Of a stretch of DNA of 64,000 bases, positions 1 through 8,260 are shown piece after piece. The notes below the pieces were generated by a model. The model was given only the letters and a program-made list of their open reading frames with translations. It was not told where the DNA came from and searched no databases. Source of the stretch: Pyxidicoccus parkwaysis (GTDB taxonomy: Bacteria > Myxococcota > Myxococcia > Myxococcales > Myxococcaceae); the NCBI RefSeq assembly GCF_017301735.1, contig NZ_CP071090.1, positions 2,346,001 to 2,410,000 on the forward strand, given 5' to 3'. How positions within the stretch are numbered: the first letter of the stretch is position 1; each line of letters starts with the position of its first letter. The position numbers and the translations under genes are program-made.

Positions 1-881
1 ACGGCACGCAGGCTCCCACGCCGGGGTTGCCGCTGATGTCGCGGCAGGTGCCGGTGGCGCACGCGGGCGTCCCTCCCACCTTGCACAGCGGACGGCAGGT
101 GAGGCCGCCGCCCGCATTCACGCAGCTGCTGCCCGGGGCGCACTGGTTGCTGAAGTCGCACGACTCGCCCTCGCGACGCGTGCCGCTGCCCGCGCATACC
201 GGGCCGGACGTGGACGGGTAGCAGCTCAGCGGCGACGTGCAGTCCTTCCCGAAGGGGTCGCACCGCGCCGAGGGCGGGCCGCACACCAGCGGCAGCTCCG
301 ACGTGCCCTCCAGCCGCAGCACCGTGTTGCACTCGCCGGAGCCGCCGCACGTGGGCGTGGCGTGGCACAGCTTCCGGCAGGAGAAGACGGTGCCGCCGTC
401 CTCCTGGCGCGCGTCCTTGCAGAACAGGCCCGCCTCGCACGTGTCGTACGCGGGGCCTCCGTCCGTGGGCGCCAGCGTGCACGGCGCGCCTTCCTCCGCC
501 GCGCCCGCCTCCACGCACCTTCGACGCGTAGCCCCGGCCTCCGTCACGTAGGTGCACCGCTGGCCCTGCGCGCAGTTCTGGAGGACGGCGTCGCACTCGG
601 CCGCGAAGCACCGGCTCCCCGTGCCGCCGTCCGGCAGGTCCGCGAAGAGGCAGCTCTCCCCGGCGGCGCAGCCCTCCTGCCGGGCCACGTTGCACGCGAA
701 CTCCGAGCCCCTCCCGCCACCGTCCGTTCCCCCGTCCGTGGCCGTCCCACCATCCGGGTCCGGATGCACCCCGGCGTCGTCGCCGGAATCGGGCATCTGG
801 CCCTTGTTATCGTCACTACACCCTGTTGCCCATAGCGCCAGGGCCAGGGTTCCAGTCAACATCACGAGGCGCGCACGCATC
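1..881 (-). CDS. Cys-rich outer-membrane lipoprotein, partial (3' end outside window)
   Basis: The frame starts at the ATG at 881 and stays open to the left edge, so the C-terminus is missing. The first 21 residues form a lipoprotein signal peptide ending in the lipobox ATGC, so Cys21 is the expected lipidated residue. An Asp/Gly-rich linker follows (several DGG and DAG runs), then a domain dense in regularly spaced cysteines (for example CNVARQEGCAAGESC and CDAVLQNCAQGQRC). This layout, lipobox, acidic linker and disulfide-rich repeats, is common among predicted surface lipoproteins of Myxococcales with no known function. A GGGAG element sits about 8 nt before the ATG. The protein is probably anchored in the outer membrane. 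The exact role is unknown. Confidence 0.8.
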
Positions 882-1006
882 CCAAGCTCCCGAATGAAGT
901 ACACAGGGACTTAGCTGACTGAATTCGATAGAGGGGGCCCCCTTGAATCAGGCCTGGAAAGCAGCGGACACTTGTGGTTCGGCAACCCAGGGGGTCGCGG
1001 GTGCGC

Positions 1007-1372
1007 ATGACTAGCAAGGTGGCGGATGACATGGCAGGCGGGGACTTGAGCGCATTCGCGAACCGGCGCACGGATGAACGCGTCGCGGCGCGCTTCGAGG
1101 TCCGCTTCGCGCAGGTGCAGGACGCGGCCCGTGCACTCCGGGCCTACTCGCTCAACATCTCCGCGGGCGGCCTCTGCCTGCGCACGCGCAAGGCCTACGA
1201 CGTGGGCGCGCAGGTGCGCCTGTCCATGGCGATTGAGGGCCAGGAGTTCCACCTCACCGGCATCATCGCCTGGGTGCGCGACGAGGCCGAGGCCATTGGC
1301 GTGCGCTTCACCGACATGTCCGACGAGGACCGCGCCCGGCTCCAGCGCGTGGTGGACAGCTTCAAGCGGTAG
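1007..1372 (+). CDS. PilZ-domain c-di-GMP-binding protein
   Basis: About 121 residues from the ATG at 1007; in-frame GTG codons at 974 and 1001 are alternatives. Both PilZ signature elements are intact: an RRxxxR-type motif (RRTDER, residues 20-25) and the N-x-S-x-x-G element (NISAGG, residues 50-55), which together bind cyclic di-GMP in the family. The whole protein is one PilZ domain with no output domain, so it probably acts as an adaptor that reports c-di-GMP to another protein. Such stand-alone PilZ proteins are numerous in myxobacteria and are tied to motility and exopolysaccharide. It faces the following GNAT gene tail to tail across a hairpin. Confidence 0.9.
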   Translation: MTSKVADDMAGGDLSAFANRRTDERVAARFEVRFAQVQDAARALRAYSLNISAGGLCLRTRKAYDVGAQVRLSMAIEGQEFHLTGIIAWVRDEAEAIGVRFTDMSDEDRARLQRVVDSFKR

Positions 1373-1385
1373 CAGCAGCAGGGAC

Positions 1386-1405
1386 GGGGCCGCGCTGGCG
1401 GCCCC
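1386..1405. terminator. GC-rich hairpin between convergent genes
   Basis: A perfect 8-bp stem, GGGGCCGC and GCGGCCCC, with loop GCTG lies in the 45-nt gap between the convergent PilZ and GNAT genes. There is no T-run, so it is at best a weak bidirectional terminator or a 3'-end stabiliser. Confidence 0.5.
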
Positions 1406-1417
1406 CACGCCCCACCG

Positions 1418-1918
1418 TCAGCGCCGGCCTTCCGTCTCCAGGTGGCGGAACACACCCGAGTCGATTTCGGAGAAGCCACAGGCGGCGTAGAAGCTGCGCG
1501 CCTCCGGCGTGCTCGTCATGGGCGAGACGAGCTGGAGCTGCCGCACGCTCAGCACCTTGCAGCGCTCCAGAATCTGCTTGATGAGCGCGCGGCCCACGCC
1601 GCGACGGCGCCACGGCTCCGACACCACCAGCTCGTCGATGGTGGCCACGCGGCCGCGCAGGCGCAGCTGCGGCCGGTGCGAGAAGGAAATCATCCCCACG
1701 GGCCGGTCCTGCGGGTCGCCCGCGACGAAGATTTCAATCTCCGGATGGCTCACCACCCAGTGCACGGTCTGCTGGTCCGTGCCCTGGGGATAACCCAGCT
1801 CACGGAGCAGCAACGCCATGACCTCGGCGTCGCCCCTGCGGGCGCGGCGGATGCGGAAGGCGGACGCCTCGGCGGCGCCGGTGGCGGGGCTGACGGTGCG
1901 GACGATTGGTTGGGACAA
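1418..1918 (-). CDS. GNAT family N-acetyltransferase
   Basis: A 166-residue single-domain protein with the GNAT acetyl-CoA loop (RRRGVGRAL, near residue 105) preceded by the beta-4 strand IDELVV, and the C-terminal FYAACGFSE segment typical of the fold. Substrate is not predictable from sequence. The first 20 residues before FRIRRARRGDA are not conserved-looking, so the true start may lie slightly downstream. It precedes the strong terminator of the E1 operon and is transcribed in the same direction. Confidence 0.85.
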   Translation of the reverse strand: MSQPIVRTVSPATGAAEASAFRIRRARRGDAEVMALLLRELGYPQGTDQQTVHWVVSHPEIEIFVAGDPQDRPVGMISFSHRPQLRLRGRVATIDELVVSEPWRRRGVGRALIKQILERCKVLSVRQLQLVSPMTSTPEARSFYAACGFSEIDSGVFRHLETEGRR

Positions 1919-1937
1919 GGCAGTTCGGAGTCTAACG

Positions 1938-1974
1938 AAAGGGCCGCCGTCCCTCCAAAGAGGAACGGCGGCCC
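1938..1974 (-). terminator. Intrinsic terminator of the E1 beta/alpha operon
   Basis: A perfect 10-bp stem (1941-1950 GGGCCGCCGT with 1965-1974 ACGGCGGCCC) is extended inside by CCTC/GAGG. Read on the minus strand it is followed by TTTCGTT. It lies 35 nt after the stop of the E1 beta gene. Confidence 0.75.
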
Positions 1975-2009
1975 GGCCCCATTTGGCGGGGTGCTTGTGG
2001 GTGCGGCGC

Positions 2010-3065
2010 TTACGGCTGCTCGGCCGCGAGCTTGCGGATGGCGTCGGTGATGTCGTTCTGCTGGGGCACGGACGCCATCTCCAGGCTGTCCGCGAGGCCG
2101 ATGCCCGGGATGAACTTGCCGGCCAGCAGCTTCGGCGCCGCGAGCAGCGAGTAGAAGAGCTCCTCCACCGTGCGGCGCATGAGGTGCTCGCCGAAGTTCG
2201 TCACCTCGGTGTCCTCGTTGACGAAGAGCACGCGGCCCGTCTTCTGGACGGACGCCTTGATCATCTCCCAGTCGTACGGCCACAGCGAGCGCAGGTCGAT
2301 GACCTCCGTGCTGATGCCCTCGTCCGCGAGCGTCGCCGCCGCCTTCGCGCACAGGGGCAGGGTGCGGCCGTAGCTGACCACGGTGACCTGGTTGCCCTCG
2401 CGCACCAGCTTGCCCTTGCCGAAGGGCACCGCGTATTCCTGCAGCGCGGGCCACTGCGCCTTCCACTGCGTGCGGTCACCCAGCGGCGCGTCAATCATCT
2501 TCGACAGCTGGCGGTCATCATCCGGCTCGCCCGGGATGCGCTCCTCGCCCTTCACGCGCAACAGCGCCTTGGGCTCGAGGAACATGACGGGGTTCTGCTC
2601 CTTGCACGCGGTGATGAGCAGCCCGTACGCATCCAGCGGCGTGGAGGGCATGACCACCTTCCAGCCAGGGATGTGGGTCATCGTCGCGTCGAAGGAATGC
2701 GAGTGGTAGATGGACCCGCGGATGCCGCTGCCCACCGGCGTGCGCACCACCATGGGCATGTTCCAGTCGCCGTTGGTGGACCAGCAGGTGTTGCCCGCCA
2801 GCTTGAGCAGGTCGATGGTGTTGTAGACGTAGTCGCAGAACTGGATTTCCGCGACGGGCCGGCCACCGCCCATGGCGATGCCCATGGCGGCGCCGATGAT
2901 GCCGCGCTCGTCGAGCGGCGAGTTCCACGTCGTCTTCAGGCCCTGGGTGCACGTGAAGACGCCGCCGAGCGGCATGCCCACGTCCTCGCCGAAGATGTCG
3001 GTGACGCCGAGGTTCTCCTCGGCGTAGTGGAGGGCCATCCGGATGGCCTGTGCCATGTTGGCCAT
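2010..3065 (-). CDS. 2-oxoacid dehydrogenase E1 component, beta subunit
   Basis: A 351-residue thiamine-diphosphate enzyme subunit. The N-terminal pyrimidine-binding half carries GEDVGMPLGGVFTCTQGL and the stretch from DERGIIG through GRPVAEIQFCDYV seen in all E1 beta chains. The C-terminal transketolase half has VTVVSYG and VIDLRSLWPYD. With the alpha chain it decarboxylates a 2-oxoacid and passes the acyl group to the lipoyl domain of an E2. Whether the substrate is pyruvate or branched-chain 2-oxoacids cannot be settled here, because no E2 or E3 gene is adjacent. It starts 3 nt after the alpha-subunit stop, so the two are one transcript ending in a clear terminator. An internal ATG at 3056 is an alternative start. 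Confidence 0.9.
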   Translation of the reverse strand: MANMAQAIRMALHYAEENLGVTDIFGEDVGMPLGGVFTCTQGLKTTWNSPLDERGIIGAAMGIAMGGGRPVAEIQFCDYVYNTIDLLKLAGNTCWSTNGDWNMPMVVRTPVGSGIRGSIYHSHSFDATMTHIPGWKVVMPSTPLDAYGLLITACKEQNPVMFLEPKALLRVKGEERIPGEPDDDRQLSKMIDAPLGDRTQWKAQWPALQEYAVPFGKGKLVREGNQVTVVSYGRTLPLCAKAAATLADEGISTEVIDLRSLWPYDWEMIKASVQKTGRVLFVNEDTEVTNFGEHLMRRTVEELFYSLLAAPKLLAGKFIPGIGLADSLEMASVPQQNDITDAIRKLAAEQP

Positions 3066-3068
3066 GGG

Positions 3069-4076
3069 TTACTTGTCCTCCGCGTAGATGTGCTTCCAGA
3101 TGGAGTCGGGGGAAGGCTGCGGCTCGTCGCGCACCTGGCGGGCGGCGGCGGCCATGTCCTCGGTGTAGCGGTTGCGCAGCTCGTCCATCTGCTGGCGCGT
3201 CATGTGGCCCTCCTGCTCCAGCCGCTCCTCGAACTGCTTGAGGCAGTCCACCTCGTTGCCTACGAGGTTGGCGCCGGAGGCGGAGGAGTGCCCGTACAGG
3301 CGCGACACCATGGCCTCGATGAAGTACGGCTTGCGCTCCTTGCGCACGTACTCCATGGCCGTCTTCAGCTCGTTGTAGGACTCGATGGGGTCGTTGCCGT
3401 TGATGGTCTTCGCGGGGATGCCGAAGGCCTTCGCGCGGTCGGCGATGTGCTTCTCGCCGTGCTGGTCGTCACCCGCGGTGGAGATGCCCCACTTGTTGTT
3501 GGTGACGATGATGAGGATGGGCAGCGGGTTGGCGGGGCGGGTGCTCCACACGAGGCACGACGCGAAATCGCCCTCGGCCGTGCCGGCGTCGCCGCCGGTG
3601 ACGATGGTGATGCCGTCACCACCGTGGCGCTTCTGCACCATGGCCGTGCCCGGGGCGACGGCGTACTGCACCTCGATGGGCGAGGACACCGGCGCCACGT
3701 TGTACTTCTTGAGGGAGAAGTGGCCCGCGAAGTTGCGGCCGCCGGAGTAGGGGTCCGTGGCCGTGTTCTTCATCTGCCGCAGCGCGCCGATGGGCTCCTC
3801 GCCGAAGGCGAGGATGGTGCCGGACTGGCGGTAGTGCGCGTGCAGATAGTCGTAATCGGGGCCCTGGCCCACCTTCATCAGCATGCCGAGCGGGACGTTG
3901 AACGCCTCCTCGCCGGGGCCGCCAATCCAGAAGTACCCATGGCCCTGCTTGTACATCTGGATGAGGCGCTCCTCGAGGGCGCGCGTTTTGACCATGAGGT
4001 CGTGGATGCGAAGCAGCAGCTCCTTTTCGAGCTGGAGCGGCGCGGACGCTTCTTTGATGAGACGGGGACGGGACAC
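3069..4076 (-). CDS. 2-oxoacid dehydrogenase E1 component, alpha subunit
   Basis: A 335-residue protein beginning at a GTG at 4076 with AGAGGAAG upstream. It has the thiamine-diphosphate motif GD (residues 162-163) followed about 30 residues later by NN (193-194). It also has the conserved substrate-channel segment HYRQSGTILA (residues 81-90) and the SGGRN...GHFS region. The length matches bacterial E1 alpha chains. It forms the alpha2beta2 E1 with the next gene. In myxobacteria such pairs serve pyruvate oxidation or branched-chain amino-acid breakdown, the latter feeding iso-fatty-acid synthesis; the sequence alone does not choose between them. Confidence 0.9.
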   Translation of the reverse strand: MSRPRLIKEASAPLQLEKELLLRIHDLMVKTRALEERLIQMYKQGHGYFWIGGPGEEAFNVPLGMLMKVGQGPDYDYLHAHYRQSGTILAFGEEPIGALRQMKNTATDPYSGGRNFAGHFSLKKYNVAPVSSPIEVQYAVAPGTAMVQKRHGGDGITIVTGGDAGTAEGDFASCLVWSTRPANPLPILIIVTNNKWGISTAGDDQHGEKHIADRAKAFGIPAKTINGNDPIESYNELKTAMEYVRKERKPYFIEAMVSRLYGHSSASGANLVGNEVDCLKQFEERLEQEGHMTRQQMDELRNRYTEDMAAAARQVRDEPQPSPDSIWKHIYAEDK

Positions 4077-4253
4077 GCGCGAGCTTCCTCTGGCTGGAGG
4101 GGACGCCCCTATAACCCGGATGCGCCCCCTCCGCTCAAGGTTGCTGATAGGCCTCCTGGCGAGCCGTCAGGCGGAAGACGCCCTCTGATGCGACGCAGCA
4201 ATCAGCGGCGCTCATTTCACTTAGAAATTGCCTCTGTGCTGACGTGCTCGCCG

Positions 4254-4892
4254 CTACTCCAAAAGGCGACGTTCGTCGTTGGCCGCCTGCCGCAAGGACG
4301 CAGGGATGGAGGGCTGGCCGAGGACCGTGCGCACCCAGGCCTCCTTCATCTGCCGAGCGCAGCGCGACGGCGGCATCTGGCCCACGGCGGTGCCCAGGCC
4401 GGGGCACAGCACCGTCTTGATAGAGACCTTCGCGGAAGCATTGTGGGCGAGCACCGCGCGCAGTGCGGCCCTGAGGGCGAGGTAGGCGTTCACCGTCTCG
4501 CTGACGTCCGCCGGCACGCGCATGGTGGGGGCGCTGATGCACCAGGGAATCTCGGGCCTTCCCGTGGGCACGAGCACCGCCTGTCCCACGGGCAGCTCAC
4601 CGCCGTACTGCTCCGCCAGCAGTGCGCGCAGCCGCTCCTGGACCTGGGAGCCGAGCTGGTACGTGTAGACGGCGTCGATGCCGCCATCCATGAAGCCGAA
4701 GCTGTTGGCGGGGCTGACCACCGCGTCCGCGCGGATGTCGATGGGGGCCTCGGCGGCCACGGGTCCGTCGCTCTCCGAGAAGATGTCGCCCTGGGAGATG
4801 GTGACGCCGGGGACGTCCGTGAACTCCCGCCGCCAGGCTTCCACCAGCGCGCGGCTGAGGTCCCGCAGGTGCAGCATGAGGGGAGGGGACAT
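4254..4892 (-). CDS. Macro-domain protein (predicted ADP-ribose-binding)
   Basis: About 212 residues from the ATG at 4892; the frame is open further upstream but that part does not look coding. The core DAVVSPANSFGFMDGGIDAV resembles the macro-domain loop (V-N-A-A/P-N...GGGV) that cradles the distal ribose of ADP-ribose. A second conserved stretch, KTVLCPGLGTAVGQMP, matches the family's C-terminal glycine-rich loop. Likely roles are binding or removing ADP-ribose, or hydrolysing related nucleotides. It is a single gene between the E1 operon and the M50 protease, all on the minus strand, with about 177 nt separating it from E1 alpha. No partner ADP-ribosyltransferase is adjacent. Confidence 0.75.
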   Translation of the reverse strand: MSPPLMLHLRDLSRALVEAWRREFTDVPGVTISQGDIFSESDGPVAAEAPIDIRADAVVSPANSFGFMDGGIDAVYTYQLGSQVQERLRALLAEQYGGELPVGQAVLVPTGRPEIPWCISAPTMRVPADVSETVNAYLALRAALRAVLAHNASAKVSIKTVLCPGLGTAVGQMPPSRCARQMKEAWVRTVLGQPSIPASLRQAANDERRLLE

Positions 4893-5063
4893 GCGGCAAT
4901 CCTTAACAGCTCCGGCGAAGTCGCTGAAGGCGGGGCCAGATGTGCTCGAAAGATGCGTGGTGCGCCTTCCGCACCAGGCCTCTTTCCGACTCTGGCGACC
5001 TGCCCGAGCCTGTTCCGGCGGACTCACGCCATGCGGTGTGCTCCGCGCATGACGCGCGGCGTG

Positions 5064-6197
5064 CTACCGCTTGCCGCCCTGTCCCTGACGCAGCGCTCCA
5101 GCGCGCGACGCCAGCGACGTCTGGCCCGCGGCCGCGGCGCGCGCATAGATGATGGCCAGCGTTTCGTTCGACAGGTGCGAGGCCTGAGGGCCGGACAGCA
5201 GCGCCTCCAGCTCCGTGAAGCGCTTCAGCTCCAGCAGTGCCTGCACGAGCGCCTGTCCCGTTCGTGGCGAAGGTGACTCGGAGAAGGCGGACTGGAGCGG
5301 ACGCACCGCCATCGCCGCCAGCCCGCTGGCCAGCAACATCTCGCCCACCATCGCCGGGTCGTGCGGCCCCTCGGGCTCTTCGGGCTCCGGCACCGCTGTG
5401 AGCGCACGTCGCGCCTCGGGCTTCACCTCGGGCTGCTCGCTTCGCAGCTCGCGCATCAGCCGCTCCACGGGGACGGCGCCAGCCTCTTCGGGCTCATACC
5501 GCGCGGAGACGCGGATGCGGCGCGAGGGCAGGGCGGCGCTGCGCTCGAAGTGGACGTGCGTCGGCAGCCGGAGGAGCTGCTCCACGTTCATCACCCCGAA
5601 CATCAGCGCGAGCAGTCCCATCCACGGCATGCGCCACTGGACGGCGAGGACAATCAGCCCCACCGCCGTGACGATGCCGATGCCGAGCAGCACCTTCTCG
5701 TAGCGGTAGCCGCTCCGCGCCCGCACCACCGACGCGAGCACATGTCCCCCGTCCAGCGGCTGGAGCGGCAGCAGGTTGAACAGGCCCCAGCCGACGTTGA
5801 CCCAGATGAGGTCGCGCACCGTCTCCGCCACCAGCCCGCCCTGCTGTCCCAGCGGCGTGTAGCGCGACAGCGCCCACACGAGCCCGCCCAGCAGGAAGCC
5901 CATGCCCGGCCCCGCGAAGCTCACCCACGCGGACTGCCCATGCGTGAGCCGCTCCACGTTGTGCCCCGTGGTGGTGCCGCCCATGCCGTGCAGCTCAATC
6001 GACGCCGGACAGCCGTAGCGGCGGAAGGCCAGCGCGTGCCCCAGCTCGTGGAGCAGCACGGAGACGAAGACCACGCCCATCCAGAGCGCCAGCCGTGCGG
6101 GCGACTGGAGCAGCCCCCAACCCGAGGCGAACGTAATCGCGAAGAACAGCAGGTGGACGCGGACCGGGAAGCCGGCCACGTGGAAGTGGGGCCGCAT
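5064..6197 (-). CDS. M50 family (site-2-protease-like) membrane zinc metalloprotease
   Basis: A 377-residue protein from the ATG at 6197, with GAGG about 7 nt upstream. Zinc site HELGH at residues 50-54 lies inside a hydrophobic helix, and the second M50 motif, NLLPLQPLDGGH (about residues 141-152), supplies the third ligand. There are about five or six membrane segments in the first 220 residues. There is no PDZ domain; the C-terminal 150 residues are soluble and TPR-like (alpha-helical, Ala/Leu-rich). Proteins of this kind cleave membrane-spanning regulators, often anti-sigma factors. The gene is divergent from the phosphatase gene across about 236 nt. Confidence 0.85.
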   Translation of the reverse strand: MRPHFHVAGFPVRVHLLFFAITFASGWGLLQSPARLALWMGVVFVSVLLHELGHALAFRRYGCPASIELHGMGGTTTGHNVERLTHGQSAWVSFAGPGMGFLLGGLVWALSRYTPLGQQGGLVAETVRDLIWVNVGWGLFNLLPLQPLDGGHVLASVVRARSGYRYEKVLLGIGIVTAVGLIVLAVQWRMPWMGLLALMFGVMNVEQLLRLPTHVHFERSAALPSRRIRVSARYEPEEAGAVPVERLMRELRSEQPEVKPEARRALTAVPEPEEPEGPHDPAMVGEMLLASGLAAMAVRPLQSAFSESPSPRTGQALVQALLELKRFTELEALLSGPQASHLSNETLAIIYARAAAAGQTSLASRAGALRQGQGGKR

Positions 6198-6433
6198 GGC
6201 GGCCTCAATGCTAACCGGTGCACCCCGACGACGCCCGGTGAAGCCTCGGGGCCGGGCTCGACACCGTCCGTGAAGTGACGTCGCGGCGCGCCTCGCTTGC
6301 CTGCCTGCAACGTCACAGGGCCCTGGAGCCGTCCCTGTCAACCGGTAGGGGCGGGGCCTCGCGAAGCAGGAGAAGTGCGATAGAGTCCCCGCTCCCCCGC
6401 TCCCTGCTCGCGCCCCGGCGCGACCCACTGGGT

Positions 6434-8236
6434 GTGCCCTTGTCCAGCACCAACACGCGTCTGAAACCCGCGCCCCCGTCCGATGACGCTTCGGACGCCA
6501 CCCTCCCGCCCGCCGAGCGGACGGGTACTCGGGAAGTCACCGCCACCGGCACCGGCACCCGCGAGTCCACCGCCACGCGGCTGACGGGCCCCCTGGGCCT
6601 GGGCGCCGAGGCCACCAGCACCCTCATTGCCCCGCTGGAGGCCGGCGAGCTCCCCAACGTGGCCGCCATCCGCGGGCCCCGGCTGGACCAGATTCTGCTG
6701 CTCACCACCGGCGTGCTGGTGGTGCTCATCGTCGGCCTGCTCGCGGCGCTCTCCGTCGCCTCCACGCAGTCCCAGTTCGAGGAGACGGCGCTCCGCTCCA
6801 AGGAGCGCATCCAGGACCAGGCCCGCGAGCTCGGCCAGACGGTGGGGCAGACGATTGCGCTCACCTCGGCCACCAACCTGCGCGACAACAACTACGCCTT
6901 CCTCGAGGAGGTCGCCGGCTCCATCGTCAAGACGAACCCCAACATCCTCCGCGTCCAGATTTTCGACCCGGACGGCGTGAAGATGGCGGACAGCGAGAAG
7001 GGCGCCGAGAAGGACGAGGGCGCCGGAGCCGCGGGAGCCAACAGCGGACGCACCGCGGAGCGCCGGCTGGTGAGCGCCTTCTACCGGGGGCAGCCCATCT
7101 CCGAAATCCAGGAGCCCATCGACTACGGCTCCAGCAGCGGCAAGGGGCTGGTCGTCATCAGCTACTCGCTGGGCGGCCTGCAGAAGCAGCTCGAGACGCT
7201 GGAGCAGGACAAGCGCGCCACGGTGCGCGCCAACACCGTGCGCATGCTGGGCCTGGGGCTGGGCTTCGTCGTGCTGGCGGGCGTGCTCGTCGCGTTCCAG
7301 AGCCGGCGGATTTCCCGGCCGCTGGGCGTGCTCACCGGCAAGGTGATGCAGCTCGCCGCCGGAGACTTGAGCGCTCGCGCCGGTACGGCCCGGGGCGCGG
7401 GCCGCGAGGTGCTGACGCTGGGCGTGGTGTTCAACCACATGGCCGAGCGCATCAAGGTGCTCCTCGACGACGTGCGCGCCAAGGCGCAGTTGGAGCGCGA
7501 CGTGTCGCTCGCGCGCACGGTGCAGGAGACGCTGCTGCCCGGCCGCGACGCGGTGCAGGTGGGCGCGGTGCGCATCGCCGGCCTCGTCGTCACCGCGGAC
7601 GCGTGCGGCGGCGACTGGTGGTTCCGCGCGGGCCTGGACGAGCGGCGCGTCGTCATCGGCATCGGTGACGTGACGGGTCACGGCCTGTCCACGTCGCTCG
7701 TGGCCACCAGCGCCACCAGCGGCTTCGCCTCCGCGATGACGCTGCGCGAGCCCTCGCAAATCAACGCGCAGATGCTGATTACGGCGCTCAACGTGACGCT
7801 GGCCAACGTGGGCCGCGGCGAGCACCAGATGTCCAGCGCGCTGGCCGTCATCGACGTGGAGAACGGCGCCATCGACTACGCGGCGGGCGCGCACCCCAGC
7901 CCCCTGGTGTTCAACCGCCACAGCGGGCAGGTGGCGTCGCTGCCGGCGCGTGGTCCTCTGCTGGGCGCGTCGGTGTCGTCGCAGTTCACCTCGCGCCAGG
8001 CGCAGCTGCGGCCCGGGGACATCGTGGTCTGGTACACGGACGGCCTCACCGAGGCGAGAGATGCCGGGAGCAAGCTCTACGGCAACCAGCGCCTCGCCGC
8101 CGCCGTGCAGGCCAACGCCCACCTGTCCGCGGAGGCGCTGCGCGACGTGATTCTCGCGGACGCTCGCGCCTTCAGCGCCGGCCTGCCGCAGCGCGACGAC
8201 ATCACCGTCGTCGTGGCCGAGTTCAGCCCCGCCTGA
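6434..8236 (+). CDS. Membrane sensor PP2C/SpoIIE-type serine phosphatase with HAMP domain
   Basis: About 600 residues from a GTG at 6434; the start is uncertain, with a TTG at 6440 possible. A Thr-rich cytosolic N-terminus leads to membrane helix 1 (about 86-108), a periplasmic sensor region (about 110-268), helix 2 (about 270-290), a HAMP linker and a C-terminal SpoIIE phosphatase domain. Metal-binding acidic motifs are present: GGDWW (near residue 392), GDVTGHG (near 411) and QRDDITVVV near the end. SpoIIE-type enzymes dephosphorylate STAS-domain anti-anti-sigma proteins. That fits the STAS-like domains in the kinase and the RsbW-like ATPase farther down the same strand. The next gene begins 24 nt downstream. 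Confidence 0.88.
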   Translation: MPLSSTNTRLKPAPPSDDASDATLPPAERTGTREVTATGTGTRESTATRLTGPLGLGAEATSTLIAPLEAGELPNVAAIRGPRLDQILLLTTGVLVVLIVGLLAALSVASTQSQFEETALRSKERIQDQARELGQTVGQTIALTSATNLRDNNYAFLEEVAGSIVKTNPNILRVQIFDPDGVKMADSEKGAEKDEGAGAAGANSGRTAERRLVSAFYRGQPISEIQEPIDYGSSSGKGLVVISYSLGGLQKQLETLEQDKRATVRANTVRMLGLGLGFVVLAGVLVAFQSRRISRPLGVLTGKVMQLAAGDLSARAGTARGAGREVLTLGVVFNHMAERIKVLLDDVRAKAQLERDVSLARTVQETLLPGRDAVQVGAVRIAGLVVTADACGGDWWFRAGLDERRVVIGIGDVTGHGLSTSLVATSATSGFASAMTLREPSQINAQMLITALNVTLANVGRGEHQMSSALAVIDVENGAIDYAAGAHPSPLVFNRHSGQVASLPARGPLLGASVSSQFTSRQAQLRPGDIVVWYTDGLTEARDAGSKLYGNQRLAAAVQANAHLSAEALRDVILADARAFSAGLPQRDDITVVVAEFSPA

Positions 8237-8260
8237 CCTTCCTTCCTGGAAACCGCCCTC

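Noticed and set aside
1818..5276. A 1152-codon plus-strand frame across the E1 operon
   Set aside because: Opposite strand of well-defined E1 alpha and beta genes and of the macro-domain gene; compositional artefact.
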